From NCBI GenBank assembly GCA_017480145.1, contig JAFVBF010000026.1:1-49163 (forward strand): a DNA stretch of 49,163 nt. Reading direction: 5' to 3'. Under the pieces are notes generated by a model, which did no database searches, was not told where the DNA came from, and saw nothing but the letters and a program-made list of their open reading frames with translations. Source of the stretch: Bacteroidales bacterium (GTDB lineage: Bacteria; Bacteroidota; Bacteroidia; Bacteroidales; P3). Positions 26,473-38,603 of this stretch are shown in pieces. The position numbers and the translations under genes were made by a program. How positions within the stretch are numbered: the stretch's first letter is position 1; each line of letters begins with the position of its first letter.

Positions 26473-26502
26473 TGCCAAAATGTCATGACTCTGGTTTTGG
26501 CA
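26473..26502. promoter_or_regulatory. Inverted repeat upstream of groESL (possible operator)
   Basis: TGCCAAAA (26473-26480) and TTTTGGCA (26495-26502) form a perfect 8-bp inverted repeat with a 14-nt spacer, about 75 nt before the groES ATG. It is not CIRCE (TTAGCACTC-N9-GAGTGCTAA). It may be a repressor site or a leader hairpin. Confidence 0.4.
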
Positions 26503-26577
26503 TACGAGTGGATTGTTATGAGGTGTCGATAAGAAAACGACAAGACAAAAATAATTCACCAATAAAATCAAAGAACT

Positions 26578-26847
26578 ATGAACATTAAACCGTTAGCAGA
26601 CAGGGTTTTAATTGAGCCCGCAGAAGCCGAACAGAAAACCGCCTCCGGAATCATCATCCCCGATACCGCCAAAGAGAAGCCACAGCGTGGCAAGGTCGTG
26701 GCCGTGGGCAATGGTACCAAGGATCACGAAATGACTGTCAAAGTTGGTGACAGTGTGCTCTATGGCAAATACAGCGGTACTGAGGTCGAAATTGATGGCA
26801 CGAAGTATATGATTATGAAGGAGAGCGATATTTACGCCATTATTTAA
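26578..26847 (+). CDS. groES: Co-chaperonin GroES (Hsp10)
   Basis: The 89-residue protein caps the GroEL folding chamber. It has the family start [20 protein letters not shown], the mobile loop around [26 protein letters not shown], the [17 protein letters not shown] strand and the ending [11 protein letters not shown]. It lies 101 nt upstream of groEL in the conserved order, certainly one operon. The gap between the two genes contains no terminator. Confidence 0.98.
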   Translation: MNIKPLADRVLIEPAEAEQKTASGIIIPDTAKEKPQRGKVVAVGNGTKDHEMTVKVGDSVLYGKYSGTEVEIDGTKYMIMKESDIYAII

Positions 26848-26936
26848 TTTATATTCCGTCCAGTGTTCGGTGCTACAGACTGATCCTAATGGTCTATATG
26901 TGGTATAAACCGAACAATCGAAATCAAAACTAATAA

Positions 26937-28586
<1,650 letters not shown>

Positions 28587-28623
28587 GCCAATCGTTGTGC
28601 GGATATTCTATCTGCAATCAAAA

Positions 28624-28658
28624 AGAGAAGCGAGACCCGTTCGGTCTCGCTTCTCTTA
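28624..28658 (+). terminator. groESL terminator
   Basis: A perfect 15-bp stem (28624-28638 / 28644-28658) with loop CGTTC, preceded by A5 and followed by ATATGTTTTCC, lies 38 nt after the groEL stop. Confidence 0.9.
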
Positions 28659-28659
28659 T

Positions 28660-29059
28660 ATGTTTTCCTTCGCTATCAATTTGTGATTTTTCGTATCGTT
28701 ACAGATGCAAGGTACAGTTATCCGAAAATCTATGCATCTGATTTATTGGAGAAGTAGGCTTATTGCGACAATGCCTTTTTCAAATTATTTATCCGGCAAA
28801 AGAAGATGGTATGTTGTGCATCGCAAGGTGTGTGTGTTGAGGCCACGAGCTTGGCGGCTGCGCCCGAGCGTCGCAGGTTGTGTATCGCCAGGTGTGTGTC
28901 TTCCGAGGCCACGATTCTTACTCCTACAGACACATCGTTAGGCTTATGGATGCTGGTCGCCAGAAAAGAATATCTTCATGGGGTATAGTAGTCGGTGCCG
29001 ACTTGCATTTGTTTTTCAAAAGTTATGAACAGAATGAAGGTGGGGGAGTAAAAATAAAG
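28660..29059. other. Gene-free region with a GC-rich direct repeat
   Basis: No convincing gene lies between the groEL terminator and the M13 peptidase promoter. Short Arg/Cys-rich frames look like noise. The region from about 28810 to 28940 is unusually GC-rich and contains two near-identical 36-38 nt units, listed separately. Confidence 0.4.
28813..28914 (+). repeat. Two-copy direct repeat in GC-rich intergenic DNA
   Basis: Unit 1 (28813-28848) and unit 2 (28877-28914) both read GTTGTGyATCGCmAGGTGTG, then TGTsTT and AGGCCACGA. They differ by a few substitutions and a 2-nt insertion and repeat with a 64-nt period. Confidence 0.7.
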
Positions 29060-29067
29060 TAACTTTG
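29060..29067 (+). promoter_or_regulatory. -7 box of the M13 peptidase gene
   Basis: TAACTTTG matches TAnnTTTG and lies 93 nt upstream of the ATG. No obvious -33 TTTG is present. Confidence 0.5.
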
Positions 29068-29159
29068 CAACTTACTTATTTTGAATTAAGCTTCTAATCA
29101 AGGATGAGGTATCTTTTCCTATAACATGAAATAAAAAAAACATAATTATATATTAATCA

Positions 29160-31205
29160 ATGAAAAAAATCTATTTAACCCTTATGGCAGCAGGACTTTT
29201 TGCCGCTTGTGGAACCAGGAGTGAGGCTCCAACGTCAGGCGTCTGCCTCGACAATCTTGACACCACGGCCAACCCCGTGGACGATTTCTATCAATATGCT
29301 TGTGGGGGCTGGATGGCCTCTCACCCACTCGATGCCGAGCATAGTCGATATGGAACATTTGACAAACTTGGCGAAGAGAATGTCGAACAGTTACAGGGGA
29401 TAATAAAGGAGGTTTCTGCCCGCCATAACGATGCTGGTAGCAGTGCCGATAAGGTGGCAACACTCTACAACATTGCCATGGACTCTGTCAAGCTGCAAGA
29501 GCAAGGCGCCGAGCCGATTCAAAATCTTCTAAAAGAAGTGGCATCTATCCAAACCCGGGAACAGATGGTTTCTCAGATTGCTAAACTTCACATGTATGGC
29601 ATCGGTTCATTCTTTGGCATTTTCAACGAGGCCAATCCTGACAATAGCAAGATGCAGATTGCATGGCTTTATCAAGGCGGCTTAGGTATGGGCGATCGTG
29701 ACTATTATCTTGTTAATGATGATAAAAACATCAAATTCCGCAAAGCCTACAAGGAAATGATGAATACTGAGTTTGCTTTGGCAGGCTATGATAAACTCTC
29801 GGCCCTGCCCAGCGAGCAACTTACCGACATGGTTTACAATCTTGAAACTCGTATGGCAAAGGCTCACTATGACAAGTTGGTGAATCGTGACCCGTATAAG
29901 ACTAAGCATATAATGTCTGTTTCTGATGCTGACAAGCTGGCACCCAATGTCAAGATTCGCGACTATTTTGATGCCATGACGCTAACATCTCTGGAACAGT
30001 TTAACCTTTGTCAGCCAGAGTATTTGACAGAGGTGTCTAATATTTTAGCCACAGAAAATGTCGAAACGGTCAAAGCCTATTATGCCTGGAATATTATTCG
30101 TACCGCTTCCAGTTATCTTAGTGACGAGTTTGTAAATGCCAGTTTCGAATACTATGGTCGTATTCGCTCGGGGCGCGAGCAGAATCGTCCTCGTTGGAAA
30201 CGAGCCATTGGAACTGTCGAAGGAGCCTTGGGAGAAGTCCTTGGTCAGCTTTATTGTGAGAAATATTTTCCTCAGGAAAACAAAAAACGTATGGTGACGT
30301 TAGTTGAGAACCTGCGTGAAGCCCTTGCTCAGCGCATTACGAACGCCACCTGGATGGATAAGGAAACCAAGGATAAGGCATTAGACAAATTAAATGGTGT
30401 CATAGTCAAGATAGGGTATCCTGATACATGGCGTGACTATAGCGGACTGGAAATCAAAGATGATAGCTATTTTGCTAATGTACTCCGTAGCAATGTGTTC
30501 GATATGCAGTATATGCTTAGCAAGATAGATAAGCCTACTGATCCTACAGAGTGGCTGATGACTCCGCAGACGGTCAATGCCTACTACAATCCTACTACTA
30601 ATGAAATTTGCTTCCCTGCAGGCATCCTGCAACCTCCGTTCTTTGATGTAAAGGCTGATGATGCTGCCAACTATGGGGCTATTGGCGTGGTTATTGGACA
30701 TGAGTTAACACATGGTTTTGATGACCAAGGTCGCCAATATGACAAAGAAGGTAACCTGAGTGACTGGTGGAAGGAAAGTGATGCTGAGAATTTCAAGAAA
30801 AATGCCAAGGTTCTGGCTGATTTCTTTAGCAGCATCAAGGTTCTGGACGAACCTGAAACCTATGCAAATGGTGAATATACATTGGGTGAGAACATTGCTG
30901 ATAATGGTGGCCTTCACATTAGTTTCCTTGCTATGCAGCATGCTATTGCTAAAGGACAGGTGTCTTCTGACGTTATGGATGGCTTCACTCCGGAACAGCG
31001 TTTCTTTTTGGCTTATGCAGCTGTTTGGGCCAGCAATATCCGGGATGCTGAAATCGTAAATCGAACCATCAATGATGTCCATGCTTTGGGCCGTTGGCGT
31101 GTCAACGGAACACTACCACATGTCACCGAGTTTGTCGAGTCTTGGAATATTCAACCGGGCAATGGTATGTTCATCGCGCCAGAAGACCGTGTTATGCTGT
31201 GGTAG
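29160..31205 (+). CDS. pepO: M13-family zinc metallopeptidase lipoprotein (PepO/neprilysin-like)
   Basis: The 681-residue protein has a lipoprotein signal (AAGLFAACG). The M13 N-terminal region (NPVDDFYQYACGGWMASHP) precedes the catalytic domain with VNAYYNPTTNEICFPAGILQ, the zinc motif HELTH at 514-518 (IGHELTHGFDDQGRQYD) and the third ligand in GENIADNGGL. The C-terminal NGTLPHVTEFVESW completes the family pattern. It cleaves oligopeptides, and the lipid anchor places it in the envelope. Together with pepD and dpp11 in this window it supports a peptide-using lifestyle. A strong terminator follows. Confidence 0.95.
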   Translation: MKKIYLTLMAAGLFAACGTRSEAPTSGVCLDNLDTTANPVDDFYQYACGGWMASHPLDAEHSRYGTFDKLGEENVEQLQGIIKEVSARHNDAGSSADKVATLYNIAMDSVKLQEQGAEPIQNLLKEVASIQTREQMVSQIAKLHMYGIGSFFGIFNEANPDNSKMQIAWLYQGGLGMGDRDYYLVNDDKNIKFRKAYKEMMNTEFALAGYDKLSALPSEQLTDMVYNLETRMAKAHYDKLVNRDPYKTKHIMSVSDADKLAPNVKIRDYFDAMTLTSLEQFNLCQPEYLTEVSNILATENVETVKAYYAWNIIRTASSYLSDEFVNASFEYYGRIRSGREQNRPRWKRAIGTVEGALGEVLGQLYCEKYFPQENKKRMVTLVENLREALAQRITNATWMDKETKDKALDKLNGVIVKIGYPDTWRDYSGLEIKDDSYFANVLRSNVFDMQYMLSKIDKPTDPTEWLMTPQTVNAYYNPTTNEICFPAGILQPPFFDVKADDAANYGAIGVVIGHELTHGFDDQGRQYDKEGNLSDWWKESDAENFKKNAKVLADFFSSIKVLDEPETYANGEYTLGENIADNGGLHISFLAMQHAIAKGQVSSDVMDGFTPEQRFFLAYAAVWASNIRDAEIVNRTINDVHALGRWRVNGTLPHVTEFVESWNIQPGNGMFIAPEDRVMLW

Positions 31206-31241
31206 TGAGACCTTCAACATAATTCAACAAGTATTGTTTTT

Positions 31242-31277
31242 CAAGAAAAAGGCATCATTAATGATGCCTTTTTCTTG
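31242..31277. terminator. Bidirectional terminator between pepO and clpC
   Basis: A 36-bp perfect palindrome (31242-31259 / 31260-31277) has an A-rich left arm and a T-rich right arm, so it can terminate transcription from both convergent genes. Confidence 0.9.
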
Positions 31278-31314
31278 TTAATTGTTCTGGTCAATAAATG
31301 TCGAATTAATACGG

Positions 31315-31348
31315 GACAGCCAGCCTTTGTTGGGAAAGGCTGGCTGTC
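31315..31348 (-). terminator. Second hairpin downstream of clpC
   Basis: A perfect 14-bp stem (31315-31328 / 31335-31348) with a 6-nt loop lies 20 nt after the clpC stop on the minus strand. The T-tail is weak, so it may stabilise the 3' end more than terminate. Confidence 0.6.
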
Positions 31349-31368
31349 TCCAGTAGTGTGTGCTTACC

Positions 31369-33978
31369 TTATGATTCTTTTTCAACGGTTCCTGAATAGG
31401 CTTCTTCTGTAGCAGCATCCAATTGCTTAGATGTCTCTCCTTTTTCAATTTGGAAGGCAATATGTTCTTCTGCACCACTGCCCTCGGTAGTGATTCTGAG
31501 TGTGTCGCCAGGCAAAATCACTGCTTTGATAATTTCGTCAGCCAAATCATCTTCAATGTATCGTTGTATTGCGCGGCGTAATGGTCGTGCACCATATTGC
31601 TCGTCCCAGCCTTTAGCTAATATGTAGTCTTTTGCCTTTTCATCCAAAGTAATGCCATATCCCATGTCCTCAACGCGTTTGAATAATCCGCTAAGCTCGA
31701 TATCGATAATTTTATGTATATCATCACGTGTCAGGGTATTGAAATACACGATGTCATCAATTCGGTTTAAAAACTCGGGTGAAAATGCTTTTTTAAGAGA
31801 TTTTTCAATCACATCGCGTTGCAGTTTTTGTCGCTCAGATTCTCGTACCGAAGTACTGAATCCCACGCCTGTCCCGAAGTCTTTGAGCTGTCGGCTGCCG
31901 ATATTGGATGTCATGATGATAATGGTATTTTTAAAATCCACCTTTCGTCCCATGCCATCGGTCAGCTGTCCATCATCCAACACTTGTAGTAGCACGTTGA
32001 ACACATCCGGATGGGCCTTCTCTACTTCGTCCAGCAGAACGATGCTGTACGGCTTCCGACGCACACGCTCTGTCAGTTGCCCACCTTCCTCATAGCCAAC
32101 ATAGCCCGGAGGGGCTCCTATAAGACGGCTTACTGCAAATTTCTCCATATACTCGCTCATATCTATTCTTATCATAGCTGACTCGCTATCGAATAGATAT
32201 TTAGACAGAATCTTTGTTAGGTATGTTTTGCCAACGCCGGTTGGGCCAAGAAACAAGAATGAGCCTATGGGACGGTTTGGGTCTTTCAAGCCAGCACGAT
32301 TGCGTCGGATTGCCTTGGAAATCTGTCGGATGGCTTCATCCTGCCCAACCACGGATCCCTGCAATTCCTCCTCCATTTTCATCAGTCGCATAATTTCGTT
32401 TTCTGCAATACGTTGGATAGGAACTCCTGTCATCAGGGCCACAACTTCTGCAATGTCTTGGTCAGTGACGTGCATTCGGTTATTTCTCTCATCTTCTTCC
32501 CATTTCCGCTTAACCTCTGATAGTTTGCTCTCCAATTCATGAGCCTGGTCTCTGTATAGGGCTGCCTCGTTATATCTTTTTTCTGATAGAACCTCTTTTT
32601 TTAATTTATTGACATGGCTCAGTTCGTTTTCCAGTGTGACGATGGCTTGTGGTACCTCGACATTCGCAATGCGCACACGAGATCCTGCCTCATCCATTAC
32701 ATCAATGGCTTTGTCGGGTAAGAGTCGGTCGCTGATGTATCGTTCAGACAGACTGATGCAGGCCTTAAGGGCTTCTTCTGTATAGTGTACCAGGTGATGG
32801 TCTTCATACTTCCCTTTGATATTCTGTAGAATTGTCAGGGTTTCTTCGGGCGTTGTTGCCTCTACCAGCACTTTCTGGAATCTGCGCTCCAGAGCACCGT
32901 CTTTTTCTATATATTGGCGGTATTCGTCTAATGTGGTTGTCCCGATGCATTGCACCTCGCCACGTGCCAGGGCTGGTTTAAACATGTTGGAGGCATCTAA
33001 TGATCCACTGGCGCTACCTGCCCCAACAATAGTGTGTATTTCGTCAATGAAAAGAATAATATCCTGATTTTTCTCCAGTTCATTCAGAATGGCCTTCATG
33101 CGCTCTTCAAACTGCCCACGGTATTTTGTCCCTGCCACCAAAGATGCCAAATCCAACGATACTACACGTTTGCCATAAAGTGTGCGGGGTATGCGGCCTT
33201 CCACAATGCGCAGGGCCAGCCCTTCGGCAATGGCACTCTTTCCCACTCCTGGTTCACCTATCAGAATGGGATTATTCTTTTTTCTTCTGCTTAGTATTTG
33301 TGCGATACGTTCCAGCTCTTTTTCTCGTCCTACTACAGGGTCTAAACGTCCTTCGGCAGCGGCTTTTGTCAAGTCTCTTCCGAAGTTTTCTAATGCGGGG
33401 GTCTTGCTATCACTCTTGTGTGGTTGCGGGGCTGGACGCTCTGTGGGATCTGGATAGGGGGAATCATCATTGTCGTCCTCGCTTGTCTGCATGGAAAAGT
33501 CCGTGGAATCGCTGCCGAACGTTTCTTCCATTTGTTCCCCTCGTATGTTTTTCACGGCCTTAAAGAACGATTCGTAACTGATTCCGGCCGCTTTCAAAAG
33601 TTGGGCAGGACTATTCTCTCCCTCCTTCAGCATGGCCAGAACAAGATGCTCCGTCCGCTCTGTTTTATCTTTCAGTTTTGTGGCCTCCAGAAATCCCAGA
33701 CGTAGAATCTGCATGGCTTGCCTGAGCATGGGAATCTCACTCTCTTCCCTATAAACGACATCGCTGCTGGCTTGGCTGAACATTGCTTCCAGCCTTTGCT
33801 TGATACTTGTCATGTCCACGCCCATGGCATTGAGTAGTGAGTGTCCTGTACTTTCGGGAAGTCGTACTAAGGCAAGGAAAAAATGCTCCACGCCAATGGA
33901 TCCGTTCTTCATTCTCAAAGCCTCGTCATGGCTTATCGATAACAACTTTTGTAAGTTAGGGCTATATTTTGTTTCCAT
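31369..33978 (-). CDS. clpC: Clp protease ATP-binding subunit ClpC
   Basis: The 869-residue AAA+ unfoldase has a Clp_N double repeat (about 1-145). An acidic/Pro linker (about 150-195) precedes AAA module 1 with Walker A GEPGVGKS at 241-248. A UVR-like coiled-coil middle domain ([20 protein letters not shown]) follows, then AAA module 2 with GPTGVGKT and a long acidic tail. It unfolds substrates for ClpP. The M-domain length is that of ClpC, not ClpB. No clpP, mcsA/B or ctsR is adjacent. A TAATTTTG box lies upstream at 34007-34014. Confidence 0.93.
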   Translation of the reverse strand: METKYSPNLQKLLSISHDEALRMKNGSIGVEHFFLALVRLPESTGHSLLNAMGVDMTSIKQRLEAMFSQASSDVVYREESEIPMLRQAMQILRLGFLEATKLKDKTERTEHLVLAMLKEGENSPAQLLKAAGISYESFFKAVKNIRGEQMEETFGSDSTDFSMQTSEDDNDDSPYPDPTERPAPQPHKSDSKTPALENFGRDLTKAAAEGRLDPVVGREKELERIAQILSRRKKNNPILIGEPGVGKSAIAEGLALRIVEGRIPRTLYGKRVVSLDLASLVAGTKYRGQFEERMKAILNELEKNQDIILFIDEIHTIVGAGSASGSLDASNMFKPALARGEVQCIGTTTLDEYRQYIEKDGALERRFQKVLVEATTPEETLTILQNIKGKYEDHHLVHYTEEALKACISLSERYISDRLLPDKAIDVMDEAGSRVRIANVEVPQAIVTLENELSHVNKLKKEVLSEKRYNEAALYRDQAHELESKLSEVKRKWEEDERNNRMHVTDQDIAEVVALMTGVPIQRIAENEIMRLMKMEEELQGSVVGQDEAIRQISKAIRRNRAGLKDPNRPIGSFLFLGPTGVGKTYLTKILSKYLFDSESAMIRIDMSEYMEKFAVSRLIGAPPGYVGYEEGGQLTERVRRKPYSIVLLDEVEKAHPDVFNVLLQVLDDGQLTDGMGRKVDFKNTIIIMTSNIGSRQLKDFGTGVGFSTSVRESERQKLQRDVIEKSLKKAFSPEFLNRIDDIVYFNTLTRDDIHKIIDIELSGLFKRVEDMGYGITLDEKAKDYILAKGWDEQYGARPLRRAIQRYIEDDLADEIIKAVILPGDTLRITTEGSGAEEHIAFQIEKGETSKQLDAATEEAYSGTVEKES

Positions 33979-34006
33979 AGTTTTTGTGAGAGTCTTTTGA
34001 GAGTTG

Positions 34007-34014
34007 CAAAATTA
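34007..34014 (-). promoter_or_regulatory. -7 box of clpC
   Basis: The minus strand reads TAATTTTG (TAnnTTTG), 28 nt before the clpC ATG. No -33 TTTG is visible at the usual spacing. Confidence 0.55.
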
Positions 34015-34236
34015 CGATAAAACATGACGGGCAGAAGTTAGTGTAACTCTTTATTTTCAACACTATTTTGTTAAATCAGTCAGTCTCATTTATACTTGCT
34101 CCCGTGCACTTCTCTTGTCTTAAATTCAACGCTTCTATCTCTACGTCTTCACGGGGGGGGGGATTGGTCTTCTGGTGTTGAAAACTTCCCTCGCTTTCAT
34201 GCCTGTCGGATTCCTGCTTTATTTCGATATTTTTTG
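34015..34236. other. Divergent intergenic region clpC-gyrA with a G10 tract
   Basis: No gene is supported here. It contains a run of ten G at 34153-34162, about 75 nt before the gyrA -7 box. The short plus-strand frame through it lacks coding character. Confidence 0.45.
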
Positions 34237-34244
34237 TACCTTTG
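34237..34244 (+). promoter_or_regulatory. -7 box of gyrA
   Basis: TACCTTTG matches TAnnTTTG, 61 nt before the gyrA ATG. Confidence 0.5.
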
Positions 34245-34305
34245 TCCTTTCAAAACGATTGGGGTTTCCCCTAATATTATTGTATTCAATATAATATAAA
34301 TACGA

Positions 34306-36873
34306 ATGATTTCTGACAACGAAAAAATCACACGGGTTGACATTGAAACTACTATGAAGACGGCCTACATTGATTACGCCATGTCTGTCATTGTCTCCCG
34401 TGCGCTTCCCGATGTAAGAGACGGTTTCAAGCCCGTACATCGCCGCATTCTATATGCGATGAACGATATGGGTCTTTATCATAATGTCGCCTATAAGAAG
34501 TCTGCCAGTGTCGTTGGTGAGGTGCTGGGAAAATACCATCCACATGGAGACTCTTCGGTTTATGGCGCATTAGTCCGGTTGGCGCAGCCTTGGAATATGC
34601 GTTACAAATTGGTTGACGGACAAGGAAACTTTGGCTCCCGCGATGGAGATGGTGCTGCCGCCATGCGTTACACCGAGGTCCGTATGGAGAAAATCTCCAA
34701 CGAGATGCTGGCCGATATCAAGAAGAACACGGTGGACATGATTCCCACCTATGACAATGACCGTAACGAACCCACGGTGTTGCCGGCCAAGATTCCAAAC
34801 CTTCTGGTCAACGGGTCAAATGGTATTGCGGTCGGCATGGCAACTAATATGCCGACCCACAACCTTACAGAGGTAATTAACGGATGCATTGCCTATATTG
34901 ATAATAATGCTATAAGTATTGATGAGTTAATGCATTATGTTAAAGCTCCCGATTTTCCCGATGGCGGAATTATCTATGGCTATAACGGTGTACGCAATGC
35001 TTATACAACGGGGCGGGGGAGTATTATTTTACGGGCCGATACTTCTATTGAGGTTGATAGTCGTGAGCGTAATCTCATTGTTGCATCTTCAGTTCCTTAT
35101 GGAGTCAATAAGGCTGAAATGATCAAGCGTCAGGCTCAGTTAGTCAAGGAAGGAAAGATTGTTGGAATTACTGACATTCGTGATGAGTCCGACAAGGAGG
35201 GAACACGTGTGGTCTATCAGCTTCGAAATGATGCTGTCCCCAACGTAGTTCTCAATAAGTTATTCCAGCTCTCCGAACTCCAATCCTCTTTTGCGGTCAA
35301 TAATATCGCCTTGGTACATGGCCGCCCGATGCTTCTCAACCTTAAGGATTTGATTCAGCATTTTGCAGAACACCGCGAGGATGTTGTTACCCGTCGCACC
35401 AAATTTGAGATGGATGAGGCTGCCCGTCGTGCACATATCCTTGAGGGATTATTGAAAGCCATAGACATTATTGATGAGATTATCGCTGCCATACGCGCCT
35501 CAAAATCTGGCGAGGATGCTCGCAACCGTCTTATCGAACTTTGGCAGTTCTCAGAAGAACAGGCTTCCGCTATTGTAGAGATGCGTCTCAGACAACTCAC
35601 AGGCATGGAACGTGATTCATTACAACAGGAGTTAGATGAAAAACGGGCTTTCATAGAGCGGTGTAAATCCATACTTGGAGACCATGGTATTTTGATGCAG
35701 GTTATCAAAGACGAACTTATTTCCATCCGTGACACTTATGGTGATGATCGTCGTACTACCATCAAGTATGACGCAGCCAATTTCCGCATAGAAGACACCA
35801 TTCCTGATGATGAAGTGGTGATTACCATTTCCCATAAAGGTTATATCAAACGTACCCGCTTGGATGAATACCGTACCCAAAGTAGAGGCGGTGTGGGCTC
35901 CAAAGGGTCCTCTGTGCGCAGTGAGGATTTCGTGGAGCATATTTTCATGGCCACCAACCACAATTATCTGCTGCTTTTCACCGAGCAAGGTCGGTGTTAC
36001 TGGATGCGGGCCTTTGAGGTTCCTGAAGGCGAAAAGAGTTCTAAAGGTCGCCCGGTACTGAATATGATTAATATTGATCCCAATGACAAGATTAAGGCTT
36101 ATGTCAATGTGCAGACGCTTTCCGATCCAGAATATGTCATGAGCCATAACATTGTTATGTGTACCAAACAGGGCATCGTCAAAAAAACCACGTTAGAGGC
36201 ATATTCTCGTCCGCGTGCCAACGGTATTATCGCCGTCGGTATCCGCGAGGGCGATGAATTGCTTACTGCACGGCTTACAGATGGCAATTGCCAGATGCTT
36301 TTGGCCACACGACAGGGTAAACTGATGCGTTGTCATGAAGAAGAATTCCGTCCCATGGGGCGTAGTGCCAGTGGCGTAAAGGGCATTACGCTTGAACCCG
36401 AAAATGACGAAGTAATCGGCATGTTATGTGTGTCAGATGGCAAAGAGGATGTTCTTGTTGTGTCTGAAAATGGATACGGCAAGCGCTCTGATTTGGAAGG
36501 TTATCGAACCACGCATCGTGGAGGAAAAGGTGTTAGGACTTTGCAGATTACTGATAAGACAGGCTTACTAAGTGCCATCGCAACGGTCAATGATGATCAG
36601 GATTTGATGATTATTAATCGTTCTGGTATCACTATTCGTCTCAAGGTTGGCGACTTGCGTGTCATGGGACGCAATACTCAGGGTGTCAAACTTATCAACT
36701 TGCGCGGAAAGGATTATATAGCATCTATAACGCCAGTGCCTGCCTCTAACGAAGAGGATTGTGTGGACATGGACTCACCGGCTCTATCCGAAACTACTGA
36801 GGCATTGGATGCGCTTCCTCATCCAGAAGAACCCTCAATAAACAATAATACAGCATCAGAAGACACTAAATAA
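34306..36873 (+). CDS. gyrA: DNA gyrase subunit A
   Basis: The 855-residue subunit breaks and rejoins DNA in the gyrase complex. The N terminus has [20 protein letters not shown] and [10 protein letters not shown]. The quinolone-determining region is [13 protein letters not shown] with Ser83 and Gly87 (E. coli numbering coincides). The catalytic Tyr is Tyr122 in [10 protein letters not shown]. The C-terminal pinwheel shows a GyrA-box-like [12 protein letters not shown] and repeated blades, then an acidic, disordered tail. Topoisomerase IV ParC of this phylum has a clearly different N terminus, so this is gyrA. The TPR gene follows after 30 nt, as in many relatives. Confidence 0.95.
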   Translation: MISDNEKITRVDIETTMKTAYIDYAMSVIVSRALPDVRDGFKPVHRRILYAMNDMGLYHNVAYKKSASVVGEVLGKYHPHGDSSVYGALVRLAQPWNMRYKLVDGQGNFGSRDGDGAAAMRYTEVRMEKISNEMLADIKKNTVDMIPTYDNDRNEPTVLPAKIPNLLVNGSNGIAVGMATNMPTHNLTEVINGCIAYIDNNAISIDELMHYVKAPDFPDGGIIYGYNGVRNAYTTGRGSIILRADTSIEVDSRERNLIVASSVPYGVNKAEMIKRQAQLVKEGKIVGITDIRDESDKEGTRVVYQLRNDAVPNVVLNKLFQLSELQSSFAVNNIALVHGRPMLLNLKDLIQHFAEHREDVVTRRTKFEMDEAARRAHILEGLLKAIDIIDEIIAAIRASKSGEDARNRLIELWQFSEEQASAIVEMRLRQLTGMERDSLQQELDEKRAFIERCKSILGDHGILMQVIKDELISIRDTYGDDRRTTIKYDAANFRIEDTIPDDEVVITISHKGYIKRTRLDEYRTQSRGGVGSKGSSVRSEDFVEHIFMATNHNYLLLFTEQGRCYWMRAFEVPEGEKSSKGRPVLNMINIDPNDKIKAYVNVQTLSDPEYVMSHNIVMCTKQGIVKKTTLEAYSRPRANGIIAVGIREGDELLTARLTDGNCQMLLATRQGKLMRCHEEEFRPMGRSASGVKGITLEPENDEVIGMLCVSDGKEDVLVVSENGYGKRSDLEGYRTTHRGGKGVRTLQITDKTGLLSAIATVNDDQDLMIINRSGITIRLKVGDLRVMGRNTQGVKLINLRGKDYIASITPVPASNEEDCVDMDSPALSETTEALDALPHPEEPSINNNTASEDTK

Positions 36874-36903
36874 TGTAATCGATAACAACAAATTCTAATT
36901 GTT

Positions 36904-38133
36904 ATGAAAAAACTGACTTTAACCATTGCTTTGATTGCGCTTGCCTGCACCAGCATGATGGCGCAGACAATCAATGTGCAGAGTGCAATTCAGGATTCTA
37001 AGAAAGGGTATCTCAACAAGGCCAAGCAGGAAATAGATTTGGCATGTGAGCATGAAAACACTAAAAATGATGCTAAGACTTGGTGCTATGCCGCTATGAT
37101 TTACTCCCAGATTGGCGGCGAGGCGGACAAGCCTAAGTCTAAGTTCAAAAACCTTGACCCCGACTGGCTGGAGAAAGCCTACAATGCGGCTCTCCGTTGT
37201 AAAGAGTTGGATAAGAGTAATGAATATGCCGACAATATTAATACTGTATTCAACTTTATTGGCGATAAATATTATACAATAGCTGTTACGGCTTATAATG
37301 ATGAAAAGGATTTTTCAAAATCCATGATGAATGCTGAGAAAGCCATTAAGATTTTTGAGAGTGCGGGATATAGAAACTATGCTGATGATGCTTATTATCT
37401 TGCTGGTCTAAATGGTAAGGCATTGAAAGATAATGATATTGTTCTGAAAAATTTTAAGGCTTTAGTTCGTCGCAAAACTGACAAAGAGGCAGTCTACCAG
37501 ACACTCTTTTCTATCTACAAGGAACAGCATGATACAATCGAAGCAGTCAAATTGGCAAATAACTATGTTAAAAACTGCCCAAATGACTATAATTCTTATC
37601 TTATGCTTGCTCAAGCACATCTGCTTCGTGGCGATATTGAGAGTGGCAAGGATATGATTAACAAATCTCTGGAAAAGGCCAAAGATAACCCTGAACTTTA
37701 TTCTAAATTGTTAGGTATTACGGCTGCTATATTAGAGACAAATAACGATTATGATGGTGCTGAGGCCAAATATAAGGAGTCACTTTCTATTACCCCAAAT
37801 CAGTTTGCAGCTAATTTCGGCTTAGGAAAGATGGTATATAACCGCGGTATTGATAAAATTGTCGCTGCTGAAGCTGTCCCCTTGGATGACGAAACGGGGC
37901 TGAATGAGAAATTGAATGAGGAAGCCAAGGCATTTTTCAACCAGTCCATACCTTATTTTACAAATGCTATCTCTTTTATTGACAACATCAAGGATGCAGA
38001 AGAGGCTCGTATGCAGCGCAAAAATCTATATGATTGTATGTCTGCTCTGAAAACAGTTTACGGCCGTCTTGAAATGTATGCCGAGGCAAAAGCCTTAGAA
38101 GCTCGTTTAAACGAAATTCGTTCACAACAGTAA
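36904..38133 (+). CDS. Secreted TPR-repeat protein in the gyrA operon
   Basis: The 409-residue protein has a signal peptide (LTLTIALIALACTSMMAQ) and tetratricopeptide-type helical repeats along most of its length. Examples are YLNKAKQEIDLACEHENTK, SKSMMNAEKAIKIFESAGY and YDGAEAKYKESLSITPNQFA. It probably acts in the periplasm as a scaffold; no enzymatic motif is visible. It lies 30 nt after gyrA without an intervening terminator, so it is expected on the same mRNA. Gene order gyrA-TPR is, from memory, common in Bacteroidales. It ends before the hairpin at 38192-38227. Confidence 0.82.
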   Translation: MKKLTLTIALIALACTSMMAQTINVQSAIQDSKKGYLNKAKQEIDLACEHENTKNDAKTWCYAAMIYSQIGGEADKPKSKFKNLDPDWLEKAYNAALRCKELDKSNEYADNINTVFNFIGDKYYTIAVTAYNDEKDFSKSMMNAEKAIKIFESAGYRNYADDAYYLAGLNGKALKDNDIVLKNFKALVRRKTDKEAVYQTLFSIYKEQHDTIEAVKLANNYVKNCPNDYNSYLMLAQAHLLRGDIESGKDMINKSLEKAKDNPELYSKLLGITAAILETNNDYDGAEAKYKESLSITPNQFAANFGLGKMVYNRGIDKIVAAEAVPLDDETGLNEKLNEEAKAFFNQSIPYFTNAISFIDNIKDAEEARMQRKNLYDCMSALKTVYGRLEMYAEAKALEARLNEIRSQQ

Positions 38134-38191
38134 GACGTTCTATTTTAGATTATGTGATGCGTCTATAATAGAAAGGATAAAATAGAAATAG

Positions 38192-38227
38192 GACACGCCG
38201 CAGCATGAACAAGAACTGCGGCGTGTC
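38192..38227 (+). terminator. Terminator after the gyrA-TPR operon
   Basis: GACACGCCGCAG (38192-38203) and CTGCGGCGTGTC (38216-38227) form a perfect 12-bp stem with a 12-nt loop, followed by TTATTTTA. Confidence 0.8.
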
Positions 38228-38514
38228 TTATTTTAGGGGTGCTTATTTCCAATATCTCTGCCTATGGTCGTGATGGATAGGTTTTGTATCGGTAGTAGTC
38301 ACATAATACATGGCAATCGGTTGTAATATCGCATTATACTATTTTTATCACTGTTCCCAAAATCTAATTTATCTCTATTTTAACTGAATTTGTGTTTTTA
38401 TGAGTCCTTCGATGAATCGTTCAACGCTTGCTCTAAAAAATAGAAGAATGTATTTTTGAAGCATTGAAGCACGGAGTAGATACCTATATGTTTCTATTCT
38501 GTTTTCCTCTTCCC

Positions 38515-38548
38515 AATATTGCTATATATGCAGCATATAAGTTATTCG
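38515..38548 (+). repeat. Left copy of a 34-bp direct repeat bounding the orphan-gene patch
   Basis: It matches 40253-40286 at 30 of 34 positions without gaps, including a perfect 20-mer (ATATGCAGCATATAAGTTAT at 38526 and 40264). The copies are 1738 bp apart. The core ATATGC-A-GCATAT is itself palindromic. Confidence 0.75.
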
Positions 38549-38584
38549 CCAGCATTTACGGTTTAAATTTAACCACTTCAATAT

Positions 38585-38603
38585 ATTGCCTGTCCAATAA
38601 AGT
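38585..38603 (+). repeat. Copy of the ATTGCTGTCCGATAAAA motif
   Basis: ATTGCCTGTCCAATAAAGT differs from the copy at 49026 (ATTGCTGTCCGATAAAACT) by one inserted C and two substitutions. Confidence 0.4.

Noticed and set aside
26300-26577. CIRCE operator before groES.
   Set aside because: The TTAGCACTC/GAGTGCTAA halves are absent.
34543-34570. Gly at GyrA position 87 (Asp in E. coli) could look like a quinolone-resistance change.
   Set aside because: Bacteroidetes GyrA proteins do not have Asp there as a rule, so this is probably a lineage difference; Ser83 is intact.
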